Below are positions 12,175 to 24,523 of a stretch of 64,000 bases of DNA, one piece after another. The stretch lies in contig CM060081.1 in the NCBI GenBank assembly GCA_030533445.1, forward strand, positions 35,362,111 through 35,426,110. Direction: 5' to 3'. The notes beneath the pieces are model-generated. The model was not told the DNA's origin. It worked only from the letters and a program-made list of their open reading frames with translations, and made no database searches. The DNA comes from Cyprinodon diabolis (Eukaryota; Chordata; Actinopteri; Cyprinodontiformes; Cyprinodontidae). Within the stretch, counting starts at the first letter, position 1, and every line of letters begins with the position of its first letter. The translations under genes were made by a program, and so were the position numbers.

Positions 12175-15100
12175 TTATTATAATTCTCCCGTATACCCAA
12201 AACTTCGGCGCGTAACTAGTCCCGCACGGTTTGGCGGATCGGGCCCAAAGTTGGCACACGCGTCGGGACCAATGGGGTGATGTGTGCTTGTATAACACTT
12301 TCTCATTAGTCCGAAGGTTTGCGAATTATTAGCGAAAACGTCTCAAAAAAATCCCATAGGAAATGAATGGGGAGAGGAAAAAAAAAGCATAAAAAACAGC
12401 ACTTCACTGTGTCGGCATACATTCACCTAGAAAAACAGTTTGAAGCTCAGTTTGTAGATAAATCCTTCGTCTATTTAAAACTGAAGACGGTATGTTGATA
12501 ACTGCTACGGTTTTTGTATAATCAGACCTCAAGCGCCACAAAGTTTTAGCAAAATCCAGCCTGCTAGAGTGGAGCAACTGAAAAGCTAGAGTGTGAGGCA
12601 GGCGTTTTTTAAACACAAAAAAACATTTTAAACTCGCCCTCACGGCCACATATTTATAGCTAGAGTCACCATTTTTGGTCAGTTTGTAGACTGAAATCTC
12701 TGGACCCACACAATATCTTCGGAATTACGGTAGGATTAATACTTTTCCTTAAAAACCCTCCAGACCGACCTAAAGTCGATGAAAATCAGAGCCGTTTTTC
12801 ATTGGTTTTGGAGCAGAAGAGGGGAGAAAAACGAATCAGACTATGTGTTTTAAACTCGTCATAAATATTTTTCTGAATGACACACATACACCAAAGTTGG
12901 CATAGTTGGAGTCGAAGGATGACTGACGCTCACGGTGAAAAAATTTTTTGAATAACTCATACGGTTTTTGCTCAGCAGTCGTTTGTTCGGAGGACATTTT
13001 AAGCACCTGAAAGCTGAGTGACAGTGACCTGCTGCAGCTAGCTCAATTAGAAGCTTAGGTGTGATGAAACGTTTTTTCTTTTTCTTTCTCTTCCCATTCA
13101 GGTTGTAGATGACCTACAGCCATGAAAGTTACTCCAATCGAAGACAAGATATAGCTGTCGCTTAGATAAAAAGAATTTTTCAGATACCTTTTACGGTTTT
13201 TGCTCAGCAGTCGTTTGTTCGGAGGGGTGCTTTAGCAGCTAAAAGGTGAGTGAGAGTGAGGTCCTGCAGTTAAAAGAAAGGGAGGAGCAGGTGGGCCAAC
13301 CATTTTGTTTGTGCTTCGTTTTTGGTTGTGAAAGACCTACAGACATGAAGGTTACCCCAGTCTGAGACAAAGGATAGATGTTGCTTTCACTGAAAGAATT
13401 TTTCAGATATCTTTTACGGTTTTTGCTCAGCAGTCGTTTGTTCGGAGGGTAAGCACCTGGAAGCTAGCTGACAGTTAGCTTCTGCAGCAGCCTGCTAGAG
13501 TGCAGCTGCTGAAATCTTAGTGTGAGGCGGCCATTTTTTTCAGATCAAACATCTTATTCTCGCCCTCACGGCCACATATTTGGAGCTACAGTCACCATTT
13601 TTGGTCAGTTTGTAGACTGAAACCTCTGGACTCACACAATGTCTTCGGAATTACGGTAGGATTAATACTTTTCCTTAAAAACCCTCCAGACCAACCTAAA
13701 GTCGATGAGAGTTTCAGCCTTTCTCTATTCTTTTTGAGCTGAAGATGGGAGAGAAACGAATCAGACTATGTGTTTTCAACTCGTCATAAATATTTTTCTG
13801 AATGACACACATACACCAAAGTTGGTATAGTTGGAGTCGAAGGATTGCTGATGCTCATGGTGAAAATGTTTTTTGAATAACTCATACGGTTTTTGATCAG
13901 TAGTCGTTTGTTCGGTGCCGTTCTTCCCATACAAAAAAGCCTGGGAAGAAGAAACCAATAGTGAGTGCAGCTGTTGTCTGTGTCAGTGAGAGGCTCGTTA
14001 AGCGTTGTCAAGGTTACCAAGCTTCAAACAGATTTTACCTCTGCTGTTTTAAACAGCACATATTAATCTAATGGAGGGTGAAAGGACTGATTTAACATTG
14101 GGAAATGGATACTATATGACTGCTGTCCATGACACTTCCCTTGCCACTCAGCACTGATAGACTTTCAAAATAAGACTCCAGGGACCCTACAAAATAAAAG
14201 CCTCTATATTTTTTACATATATTTATTGCCCTATATGGCTCAACATTATGACCCAAACTCAACCCCGTTTTAAAGAATAGACTCTAGGAGACTGTTTAAA
14301 ACACACCCTATAGCAAATTTCAAAATAAAAGCCTCCCATTTCCGCTTCATCTACTGCCCTAATAACATGGAAAAAGAGTGATTTAACGATTGGAAAGTAA
14401 TCAACTATCATTGACGGGTCTGAACATTTTCTATAAACACAACTCTGTTGGACTTTCAAAATAAGACTCCAGCGACCCTACAAAATAAAAGCCTCTAGAT
14501 TATACTAATGCATTAATTGATGCAAATGGCTCAACATTATGACCCAAACTCTTCCAGGTTGTTTTTATTAGACTCTAGTGACCTTTTCAAAACACACCCC
14601 AGAGCAAATTTCACAATAAAAGTCTCCCATTTACTCTGTAATACAGCAACTATTCACCTAATAACATGGAAAACCAGTGATTTAACATTTGGAAATGGAT
14701 TCTATATCACTGCTGGGCGTGACCCATCTTTTGATGCACATTCATGATAGACTTTCAAAATAAGACTACAAGGACTCTACAGAATAAAAGCCTCTTCCTT
14801 ATACACACTCATACATTCTGGCATATTGCTCATTGCCATTGGTGATTTCATCACTGCAATGGCTCTTAGAAGGCGGGCGGAGCCCGCCAATGGTAACAGG
14901 CGGGCGGAGCCCGCCAAAGGTGATTACATCACTGCAATGGCTCTTAGCAGGCGGGCGGAGCCCGCCATTGGTGATTTCATCACTGCAATGGCTCTTAGAA
15001 GGCGGGCAGAGCCCGCCATTGGTGATGTTTTTCTTCACTGAGATGGCTCCTAGCAGGCGGGCGAAGCCCGCCAACTGGGCTTTACCCACTGTGTTTCAAT

Positions 15101-15343
15101 ATGGACAACCCATATTACCCTTGTGCATCATACGCTGTGCACGTCTATTTCCCAGATGTCAGCACAAGTGGCACACAGCTCTCTTTTCCCATGAACTTGC
15201 CCTCTTTCCTTCCCTCAGCAGCCCTCAAAGGCGTAAGCAGTTGGTCTGGGGAGCCCCGACGTCACTTGCCAGGGCCGTATTGGCCCGGTTCCCAAGACGG
15301 GCAGTAGGTGGCCCCCCTCAAAATTTCTTTAGAAATTTTCTAG
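12175..15343. repeat. Array unit 4 (type A, 3169 bp)
   Basis: Near copy of unit 2 (offset 6309 bp). Minisatellite at 14843-15074. It is followed by the only junction that retains extra sequence. Confidence 0.9.
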
Positions 15344-15420
15344 TTGGGGGGCCACATGCCGAAGGCATGGCCCACCTACTACTATTGCACATATTTATTC
15401 CGCGTATTATTATTATTATA
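15308..15420. repeat. Unit junction with extended palindrome
   Basis: GTGGCCCCCC (15308-15317) pairs with GGGGGGCCAC (15346-15355) around the inner palindrome AAAATTTC/GAAATTTT and CTAGTT. A second stem-loop (ATGCC GAA GGCAT, 15356-15368) and an (ATT)n stretch follow. In the other junctions everything between CTAGTT and ATTATAATTC is absent. Confidence 0.8.
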
Positions 15421-18400
15421 ATTCTCCCGTATACCCAAAACTTCGGCGCGTAACTAGTCCCGCACGGTTTGGCGGATCGGGCCCAAAGTTGGCACACGCG
15501 TCGGGACCAATGGGGTGATGTGTGCTTGTATAAAACTTTCTCATTAGTCCGAAGGTTTGCGAATTATTAGCGAAAACGTCGCAAAAAAATCCCATAGGAA
15601 ATGAATGGGGAGAGGAAAAAAAAAGCATAAAAAACAGCACTTCACTGTGTCGGCATACATTCACCTAGAAAAACAGTTTGAAGCTCAGTTTGTAGATAAA
15701 TCCTTCGTCTATTTAAAACTGAAGACGGTATGTTGATAACTGCTACGGTTTTTGTATAATCAGACCTCAAGCGCCACAAAGTTTTAGCAAAATCCAGCCT
15801 GCTAGAGTGGAGCAACTGAAAAGCTAGAGTGTGAGGCAGGCGTTTTTTAAACACAAAAAAACATTTTAAACTCGCCCTCACGGCCACATATTTATAGCTA
15901 GAGTCACCATTTTTGGTCAGTTTGTAGACTGAAATCTCTGGACCCACACAATATCTTCGGAATTACGGTAGGATTAATACTTTTCCTTAAAAACCCTCCA
16001 GACCGACCTAAAGTCGATGAAAATCAGAGCCGTTTTTCATTGGTTTTGGAGCAGAAGAGGGGAGAAAAACGAATCAGACTATGTGTTTTCAACTCGTCAT
16101 AAATATTTTTCTGAATGACACACATACACCAAAGTTGGCATAGTTGGAGTCGAAGGATGACTGACGCTCACGGTGAAAAAATATTTTGAATAACTCATAC
16201 GGTTTTTGCTCAGCAGTCGTTTGTTCGGAGGACATTTTAAGCAGCTGAAAGCTGGGGGAGAGTGTCCTGCTGCAGCTAGCTCAATTAGAAGATCAGGTGT
16301 GACAAAACGTTTTTTCTTTTTCTTTCTCTTCCCATTCAGGTTGTAGATGACCTACAGCCATGAAAGTTACTCCAATTGAAGACAAGATATAGCTGTCGCT
16401 TAGATAAAAATAATTTTTCAGATACCTTTTACGGTTTTTACTCAGCAGTCGTTTGTTCGGAGGGGTGCTTTAGCAGCTAAAAGGTGAGTGAGAGTGAGGT
16501 CCTGCAGTTCAAACAAAGGGAGGAGCAGGTGGGCCAACCATTTTGTTTGTGCTTCGTTTTGGGTTGTGAAAGACCTACAGACATGAAGGTTACCCCAGTC
16601 TGAGACAAAGGATAGATGTTGCTTTCACTGAAAGAATTTTTCAGATATCTTTTACGGTTTTTGCTCAGCAGTCGTTTGTTCGGAGGGTAAGCACCTGGAA
16701 GCTAGCTGACAGTTAGCTTCTGCAGCAGCCTGCTAGAGTGCAGCTGCTGAAATCTTAGTGTGAGGCGGCCATTCTTTTAAGATCAAACATCTTATTCTCG
16801 CCCTCACGGCCACATATTTGGAGCTACAGTCACCATTTTTGGTCAGTTTGTAGACTGAAACCTCTGGACTCACACAATGTCTTCGGAATTACGGTAGGAT
16901 TAATACTTTTCCTTAAAAACCGTCCAGACCAACCTAAAGTCGATGAGAGTTTCAGCCTTTCTCTATTCTTTTTGAGCTGAAGATGGGAGAGAAACGAATC
17001 AGACTATGTGTTTTCAACTCGTCATAAATATTTTTCTGAATGACACACATACACCAAAGTTGGTATAGTTGGAGTCGAAGGATTGCTGATGCTCATGGTG
17101 AAAATGTTTTTTGAATAACTCATACGGTTTTTGATCAGTAGTCGTTTGTTCGGTGCCGTTCTTCCCATACAAAAAAGCCTGGGAAGAAGAAACCAATAGT
17201 GAGTGCAGCTGTTGTCTGTGTCAGTGAGAGGCTCGTTAAGCGTTGTCAAGGTTACCAAGCTTCAAACAGATTTTACCTCTGCTGTTTTAAACAGCACATA
17301 TTAATCTAATGGAGGGTGAAAGGACTGATTTAACATTGGGAAATGGATACTATATGACTGCTGTCCATGACACTTCCCTTGCCACTCAGCACTGATAGAC
17401 TTTCAAAATAAGACTCCAGGGACCCTACAAAATAAAAGCCTCTATATTTTTTACATATATTTATTGCCCTATATGGCTCAACATTATGACCCAAACTCAA
17501 CCCCGTTTTAGAGAATAGACTCTAGGAGACTGTTTAAAACACACCCTGTAGCAAATTTCAAAATAAAAGCCTCCCATTTCCGCTTCATCTACTGCCCTAA
17601 TAACATGGAAAAAGAGTGATTTAACGATTGGAAAGTAATCAACTATCATTGACGGGTCTGAACATTTTCTATAAACACAACTCTGTTGGACTTTCAAAAT
17701 AAGACTCCAGGGACCCTACAAAATAAAAGCCTCTAGATTATACTAATGCATTAATTGATGCAAATGGCTCAACATTATGACCCAAACTCTTCCAGGTTGT
17801 TTTTATTAGACTCTAGTGACCTTTTCAAAACACACCCAGAGCAAATTTCACAATAAAAGTCTCCCATTTACTCTGTAATACAGCAACTATTCACCTAATA
17901 ACATGGAAAACCAGTGATTTAACATTTGGAAATGGATTCTATATCACTGCTGGGCGTGACCCATCTTTTGATGCACATTCATGATAGACTTTCAAAATAA
18001 GACTACAAGGACTCTACAGAATAAAAGCCTCTTCCTTATACACACTCATACATTCTGGCATATTGCTCATTGCCATTGGTGATTTCATCACTGCAATGGC
18101 TCTTAGAAGGCGGGCGGAGCCCGCCAATGGTAACAGGCGGGCGGAGCCCGCCAAAGGTGATTACATCACTGCAATGGCTCTTAGCAGGCGGGCGGAGCCC
18201 GCCATTGGTGATTTCATCACTGCAATGGCTCTTAGAAGGCGGGCAGAGCCCGCCATTGGTGATTTTTTTCTTCACTGAGATGGCTCCTAGCAGGCGGGCG
18301 AAGCCCGCCAACTGGGCTTTACCCACTGTGTTTCAATATGGACAACCCATATTACCCTTGTGCATCATACGCTGTGCACGTCTATTTCCCAGATTTCAGC

Positions 18401-18580
18401 ACAAGTGGCACACAGCTCTCTTTGCCCATGAACTTGCCCTCTTTCCTTCCCTCAGCAGCCCTCAAAGGCGTAAGCAGTTGGTCTGGGGAGCCCCGACGTC
18501 ACTTGCCAGGGCCGTATTGGCCCGGTTCCCCAGACGGGCAGTAGGTGGCCCCCCTCAAAATTTCTTTAGAAATTTTCTAG
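15344..18580. repeat. Array unit 5 (type A, 3237 bp, with extra junction segment)
   Basis: About 68 bp longer than other type A units because GGGGGGCCAC, a second small hairpin and an ATT-rich stretch stand between CTAGTT and the usual ATTCTCCCG start. Minisatellite at 18080-18311. Confidence 0.9.
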
Positions 18581-21500
18581 TTATTATAGTTCTCCTCGCC
18601 ACCCAAAAACTTCGGCACCTAACTAGTCCAGCACGGTTTGGCGGATCGGGCCCAAAGTTGGCACACGCGTCGGGACCAATGGTGCGATGCGTGCTTGTAT
18701 AAAACTTTCTCATTAGTCCGAAGGTTTGCGAATTATTAGCGAAAACGTCGCAAAAAAATACCCATAGGAAATGAATGGGGAGAGGAAAAAAAAAGCATAA
18801 AAAACAGCACTTCACTGTGTCGGCATACATTCACCTAGAAAAACAGTTTGAAGCTCAGTTTGTAGATAAATCCTTCGTCTATTTAAAACTGAAGACGGTA
18901 TGTTGATAACTGCTACGGTTTTTGTATAATCAGACCTCAAGCGCCACAAAGTTTTAGCAAAATCCAGCCTGCTAGAGTGGAGCAACTGAAAAGCTAGAGT
19001 GTGAGGCAGGCGTTTTTTAAACACAAAAAAACATTTTAAACTCGCCCTCACGGCCACATATTTATAGCTAGAGTCACCATTTTTGGTCAGTTTGTAGACT
19101 GAAATCTCTGGACCCACACAATATCTTCGGAATTACGGTAGGATTAATACTTTTCCTTAAAAACCCTCCAGACCGACCTAAAGTCGATGAAAATCAGAGC
19201 AGTTTTTCATTGGTTTTGGAGCAGAAGAGGGGAGAAAAACGAATCAGACTATGTGTTTTCAAGTCGTCATAAATATTTTTCTGAATGACACACATACACC
19301 AAAGTTGGCATAGTTGGAGTCGAAGGATGGCTGACGCTCACGGTGAAAGAATTTTTTGAATAACTCATACGGTTTTTGCTCAGCAGTCGTTTGTTCGGAG
19401 GACATTTTAAGCACCTCAAAGCTGGGTGAGTGACCTGCTGCAGCTAGCTCAATTAGAAGCTCATGTGTGACGAAACGTTTTTTCTTTTTCTTTCTCTTCC
19501 CATTCAGGTTGTAGATGACCTACAGCCATGAAAGTTACTCCAATTGAAGACAAGATATAGCTGTCGCTTAGATAAAAATAATTTTTGAGATACCTTTTAT
19601 GGTTTTTACTCAGCAGTCGTTTGTTCGGAGGGGTGCTTTAGCAGCTGAAAGGTGAGTGAGAGTGAGGTCCTGCAGTTAAAAGAAAGGGAGGAGCAGGTGG
19701 GCCAACCATTTTGTTTTTGCTTCGTTTTGGGTTGTGAAAGACCTACAGACATGAAGGTTACCCCAGTCTGAGACAAAGGATAGATGTTGCTTTCACTGAA
19801 AGAATTTTTCAGATACCTTTTACGGTTTTTGCTCAGCAGTCGTTTGTTCGGAGGGTAAGCACCTGGAAGCTAGCTGACAGTTAGCTTCTGCAGCAGCCTG
19901 CTAGAGTGCAGCTGCTGAAATCTTAGTGTGAGGCGGCCATTTTTTTAAGATCAAACATCTTATTCTCGCCCTCACGGCCACATATTTGGACCTACAGTCA
20001 CCATTTTTGGTCAGTTTGTAGACTGAAACCTCTGGACTCACACAATGTCTTCGGAATTACGGTAGGATTAATACTTTTCCTTAAAAACCCTCCAGACCAA
20101 CCTAAAGTCGATGAGTTTCAGCCTTTCTCCATTCTTTTTAAGCTGAAGATGGGAGAAAAACGAATCAGACTATGTGTTTTCAAGTCGTCATAAATATTGT
20201 TCTGAATGACACACATACACCAAAGTTGGTATAGTTGGAGTCGAAGGATTGCTGATGCTCATGGTGAAATTTTTTTTTTTAATAACTCATACGGTTTTTG
20301 CTCAGCAGTCGTTTGTTCGGTGCCGTTCTTCCCATACAAAAAAGCCTGGGAAGAAGAAACCAATAGTGAGTGCAGCTGTTGTCTGTGTCAGTGAGAGGCT
20401 CATTAAGCGTTGTCAAGGTTACCAAGCTTCAAACAGATTTTACCTCTGCTGTTTTAAACAGCACATATTAATCTAATGGAGGGTGAAAGCACTGATTTAA
20501 CATTGGGAAATGGATACTATATGACTGCCGTCCATGACACTTCCCTTGCCACTCAGCACTGATAGACTTTCAAAATAAGACTCCAGGGACCCTTCAAAAT
20601 AAAAGCCTCTATATTTTTTACATATATTTATTGCCCTATATGGCTCAACATTATGACCCAAACTCAACCCCATTTTAGAGAATAGACTCTAGGAGACTGT
20701 TTAAAACACACCCTATGGCAAATTTCAAAATAAAAGCCTCCCATTTCCGCTTCATCTACTGCCCTAATAAAATGGAAAAAGAGTGATTTAACGATTGGAA
20801 AGTCATCAACTATCATTGACGGGTCTGAACATTTTCTATAAACACAACTCTGTTGGACTTTCAAAATAAGACTCCAGGGACCCTACAAAATAAAAGCCTC
20901 TAGATTATACTAATGCATTAATTGATGCAAATGGCTCAACATTATGACCCAAACTCTTCCAGGTTGTTTTTATTAGACTCTAGTGACCTTTTCAAAACAC
21001 ACCCCAGAGCAAATTTCACAATAAAAGTCTCCCATTTACTCTGTAATACAGCAACTATTCACCTAATAACATGGAAAACCAGTGATTTAACATTTGGAAA
21101 TGGATTCTATATCACTGCTGGGCGTGACCCATCTTTTGATGCACATTCATGATAGACTTTCAAAATAAGACTACAAGGACTCTACAGAATAAAAGCCTCT
21201 TCCTTATACACACTCATACATTCTGGCATATTGCTCATTGCCATTGGTGATTTCATCACTGCAATGGCTCTTAGAAGGCGGGCGGAGCCCGCCAATGGTA
21301 ACAGGCGGGCGGAGCCCGCCAAAGGTGATTACATCACTGCAATGGCTCTTAGCAGGCGGGCGGAGCCCGCCATTGGTGATTTCATCACTGCAATGGCTCT
21401 TAGAAGGCGGGCAGAGCCCGCCATTGGTGATTTTTTTCTTCACTGAGATGGCTCCTAGCAGGCGGGCGAAGCCCGCCAACTGGGCTTTACCCACTGTGTT

Positions 21501-21748
21501 TCAATATGGACAACCCATATTACCCTTGTGCATCATACGCTGTGCACGTCTATTTCCCAGATTTCAGCACAAGTGGCACACAGCTCTCTTTGCCCATGAA
21601 CTTGCCCTCTTTCCTTCCCTCAGCAGCCCTCAAAGGCGTAAGCAGTTGGTCTGGGGAGCCCCGACGTCACTTGCCAGGGCCGTTTTGGCCCGGTTCCCCA
21701 GACGGGCAGTAGGTGGCCCCCCTCAAAATTTCTTTAGAAATTTTCTAG
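18581..21748. repeat. Array unit 6 (last copy, type A, 3168 bp)
   Basis: Starts with the CTCCTCGCCACCC variant shared only with unit 3, then carries a type A minisatellite (21248-21479). It ends at CTAG, after which the sequence becomes non-satellite. Confidence 0.9.
21713..21748 (+). other. Helitron-like 3' terminus at the array end
   Basis: The last unit ends with GTGGCCCCCC, then the stem-loop AAAATTTC-TTTA-GAAATTTT (21725-21744), then CTAG (21745-21748), followed by T in the flank. Known Helitrons end in a short hairpin plus CTRR and insert 5' of a T. Here the hairpin abuts CTAG directly, whereas several bases usually separate them. No Rep/helicase is visible, so the assignment is inferred. 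Confidence 0.5.
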
Positions 21749-21753
21749 TTCTG

Positions 21754-22060
21754 TCTGAAATTAATGAAAATAGTTATTAAATGGTTATTGAGTCAGATAA
21801 TGTTTGGCTTATTGAAAGGTTGAGCACAAATTCCATATATCTGCAGTGTGGAACTACAAATCTGGTATTCGCGATGACGGTACTGCTGCTGCAGCTCCTC
21901 AGAAATGTAATTAACATACAGAACAGTAATGAGAAGTTAGGTATCCATTCTTTGCCTGCATTTGAGTCAACTGTCATGGTTGCTATGTGACAGAACGTAC
22001 AGGCGGTGAAAATGCAGATAGACTAGGTCCTTGGAGGACGCAGCCTCTGAAATCAAACAC
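21754..22060. repeat. Dispersed repeat, copy a (next to the array)
   Basis: Shares ordered similarity with 28522-28840. It starts TCTGAAATTAATGAAAATA, continues with AAATGGTTATTGAGTCAGATA and GAAAGGTT, and ends near GGTCCTTGGAGGA and GAAATC. The array abuts its first bases. The family is not recognised; no ORF of interest. Confidence 0.6.
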
Positions 22061-24269
22061 ATCCCTCATGCTACACCTGTTCTATATCTCCTCTGATTGG
22101 TTCCTGTGTAATTTTCCAGTCCTGCCTCATCATTTAGGTTTTTGGTTTTTCCTTGTAGGTTTATGGATTGCTCCTTCATTTCATTGCCTGATCCCCTCTC
22201 TCTGCTCCATGTTTGATTTGCCTTGATCAAAGCCCGCACGATTTCTGTTTTATTATTAAAGAACCTTCAATATGGTCATATTCAGTTCCTATTTTGCTTT
22301 CTTCAACTCACAACCCCCACAATAGCTTTCTTTTTGTCAGTTATTCTTGTTTTTTAGTTGTATGTGGAATTTGGAAATTTCAACTGATTATGTTCCAAAA
22401 GTCAAATGTACGAATCTGAATGTTCTGGCACCAGAACCATATCCGACTTCCACATTCAGGATGGCTGCTACTCCAATCAACCATAGAAAAACTTCTTACA
22501 CTGACTGATTTTACAAGTTCTCTTTTTATATATGGGATATTAAGTCAGTCAGTCAGTGCTAGATTTCACTGTTTATTAGACAACAGGTTTCAGAGATGCT
22601 TATTTTAAAAGAACCATGTACACCAACATTTTGGCATTGCTATGATTATACCAGTGACCATGAGAACAATGGAGAATATGAGTATCCACAAAAAAAAGAA
22701 AACCATTATGCAAAATCCAGAGGTTACATCCCTCCCTCTTCCCAGTTTAAAGTTAATCAGATGCACTGTTAGAAATCAGATGTATGGAGTAAATGAAAAG
22801 TTGTGGCCTAAATATCTGAGCCATGCATTTCTGCAGCTCTTCTAGATTATACAAAGACCTGTGGTTCCCAATGGATTAGAAATGATTAGAAATAGTAATC
22901 CAAAGTGCTGAAAGACTGTATTAGATGCTAATCTACTTTTCCTTTACAAATCTTTAAGTGTCTGCCAACTTTTACAGTCACTGTTTCCCATAAGGAGTCA
23001 TAGAAAAAATTTATATTAACAGGATCTAAAAAGATCCAACTACTCTTTCTGGGCTTGACGCTAGCTCTGTTTTCCTAGTGTTCTTCTAAGTTTCTCATAT
23101 GGTCTGTGCATAGATTTGTATAATTGGAAGGAATATCAATATTTGGGTATTTTTTGTTACGTATATGGGCAGCAGTTTTTTTAAGAATTCACTTAAATGG
23201 AGCTACTGTTGGACGCACAGCAGAAAAAAAACACCCCTGTGCATGGTGGCAAAAAGCTCTAAAAGCATCAGAAATGTGACTGATCTTAGAAGTAATGAGC
23301 AAATTAGCTGTTAATGAAGACAGAGCTGCTGGCTCCCTGCCCCTTCAAACTGGAGAGAAGTCTGGTGTTCGAAGACTTTAAAAGAAACTAACACGAAAGC
23401 ACTGGACTTTTGAGTCACAAATAGCATACCAATGATCCACATGGAATTGCCACTAACTCTGAAGAAAGACTGCCATCGGGTGTTTCAGGACTAGTTCACG
23501 TTTTAAAGTCACCATTGGCAATCTGTTTATACTGGAGAGTGTAATTAAAAGAGGAAAAGTGAAAGCATTCCATTTTGTATTCATACGAGGTACCATATGG
23601 GTATATCTGCAAACGGTAAACTCAAAATAACCACAATCCCTTTTGTGTTCATCCATGCATTCAAAGAGACTCCAGTGGTTTTATTAGATGAAAAGTTAAT
23701 TTGCATCCAAATTAAAAAAGTTAATTTTACTTTTATGTCTCAGACTCTATTAGCATTAGTCTAGTGAAGTTTACTGAATGTGGGAACTTAGGTGTTTCAC
23801 ATTTATTTTTGAATGCACTTTTAACTTTTAGATGCTATTCAAAACAAACAAAAAAATCAGAAAAGGTCATTCAAAGAATGTCATTATCGATGGAATTAGC
23901 TGTCATTGGTATTTGAAACCACAATTTGAAAAAAATATGGCAAATGAAGCTCTTCTTCAAAATATCAAATTATGCCCTTATTTTAAACACAGCTTCTACC
24001 ATTTAATTTAGGCTCTTTTTCCATTCATTAAGTATTTAACTCACTTGTATTATTTTGTTAGATCTGTATTTTTGATAAATAATGGAGGTCAAATATTGTT
24101 AAAACGGTTAAATCCTATTAGAATGTATTCAATTGTATATTATTTTCAGGGGGATTTATAGTTGAGTAAATAGTACAATAGAGCAAATCTGGAAATTGGA
24201 AATAGTGCTGTACTACTAAAATATTCTGCTACTTCACATCATATTTAACATGTTTTTACAATCAATAAT
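22061..24269. other. No gene recognised; 3' flank of the NECAB gene
   Basis: AT-rich sequence without a convincing coding exon. The part near 22080-22270 (pyrimidine-rich, ending in TTATTATTAAAG) looks like the 3' part of an old LTR but lacks definable ends. I searched the minus strand for a C-terminal NECAB exon encoding SWW and found none. Confidence 0.5.
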
Positions 24270-24275
24270 TTTATT
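24270..24275 (-). promoter_or_regulatory. Candidate poly(A) signal AATAAA
   Basis: AATAAA on the minus strand begins 7 nt after the visible stop codon. A 3' UTR this short would be unusual, and the region is AT-rich, so chance occurrence is possible. Confidence 0.35.
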
Positions 24276-24281
24276 GCAAAG

Positions 24282-24381
24282 TTACAGACCTGGCAGCAAC
24301 ATCGTAGAAACTATCTCAGTATCTTCCATCATGTCAATGATGCAACGTTGGAAGTCTTTGCTGCTGTTAGATTGAAGGTAG
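24282..24381 (-). CDS. necab3: NECAB exon k: last visible coding exon
   Basis: Acceptor TTTTTGTAG. It encodes [20 protein letters not shown], then [13 protein letters not shown] and TAA (24282-24284). Mammalian NECAB1 and NECAB3 continue after the L/F-P with ASWW and a short tail. Here a possible donor (CAG|GTCTGT, last exon base 24290) interrupts at that exact codon and phase, so the stop may be used only by an unspliced or truncated isoform. Confidence 0.85.
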
Positions 24382-24439
24382 CTACAAAAACATGGAAAAA
24401 ATAAAGCAGAGATAACATTTTTTGAGTAAAACAAACAAA

Positions 24440-24523
<84 letters not shown>

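Larger units (their letters stand above)
1..21748. repeat. Tandem array of a 3.14-3.24 kb satellite-like unit
   Basis: The same long sequence recurs head to tail. Unit ends (the CTAG following a short stem-loop) lie at 2724, 5865, 9034, 12174, 15343, 18580 and 21748, giving spacings of 3141, 3169, 3140, 3169, 3237 and 3168 bp. The first copy is cut by the window start, so the array continues to the left. Copies are nearly identical to each other. Each unit holds, in order, a block around AACTTCGGCGCG, several repeats of a CAGCAGTCGTTTGTTCGG motif, three or more repeats of an AT-rich block containing GACTTTCAAAATAAGACT, a GC-rich hairpin minisatellite, and a terminal stem-loop. Short ORFs recur in each unit but none resembles a known protein. 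The unit's family is not recognised with certainty; a Helitron-type rolling-circle origin is inferred from the terminus. Confidence 0.95.

Noticed and set aside
1..21748. Array as rDNA or a gene-family cluster
   Set aside because: No rRNA-like conserved cores, no splice-consistent exons and no protein domain in either strand of the unit.
22080..22270. Possible old LTR in the 3' flank
   Set aside because: Composition and a late ATTAAAG-like site fit, but neither end nor target duplication could be defined.
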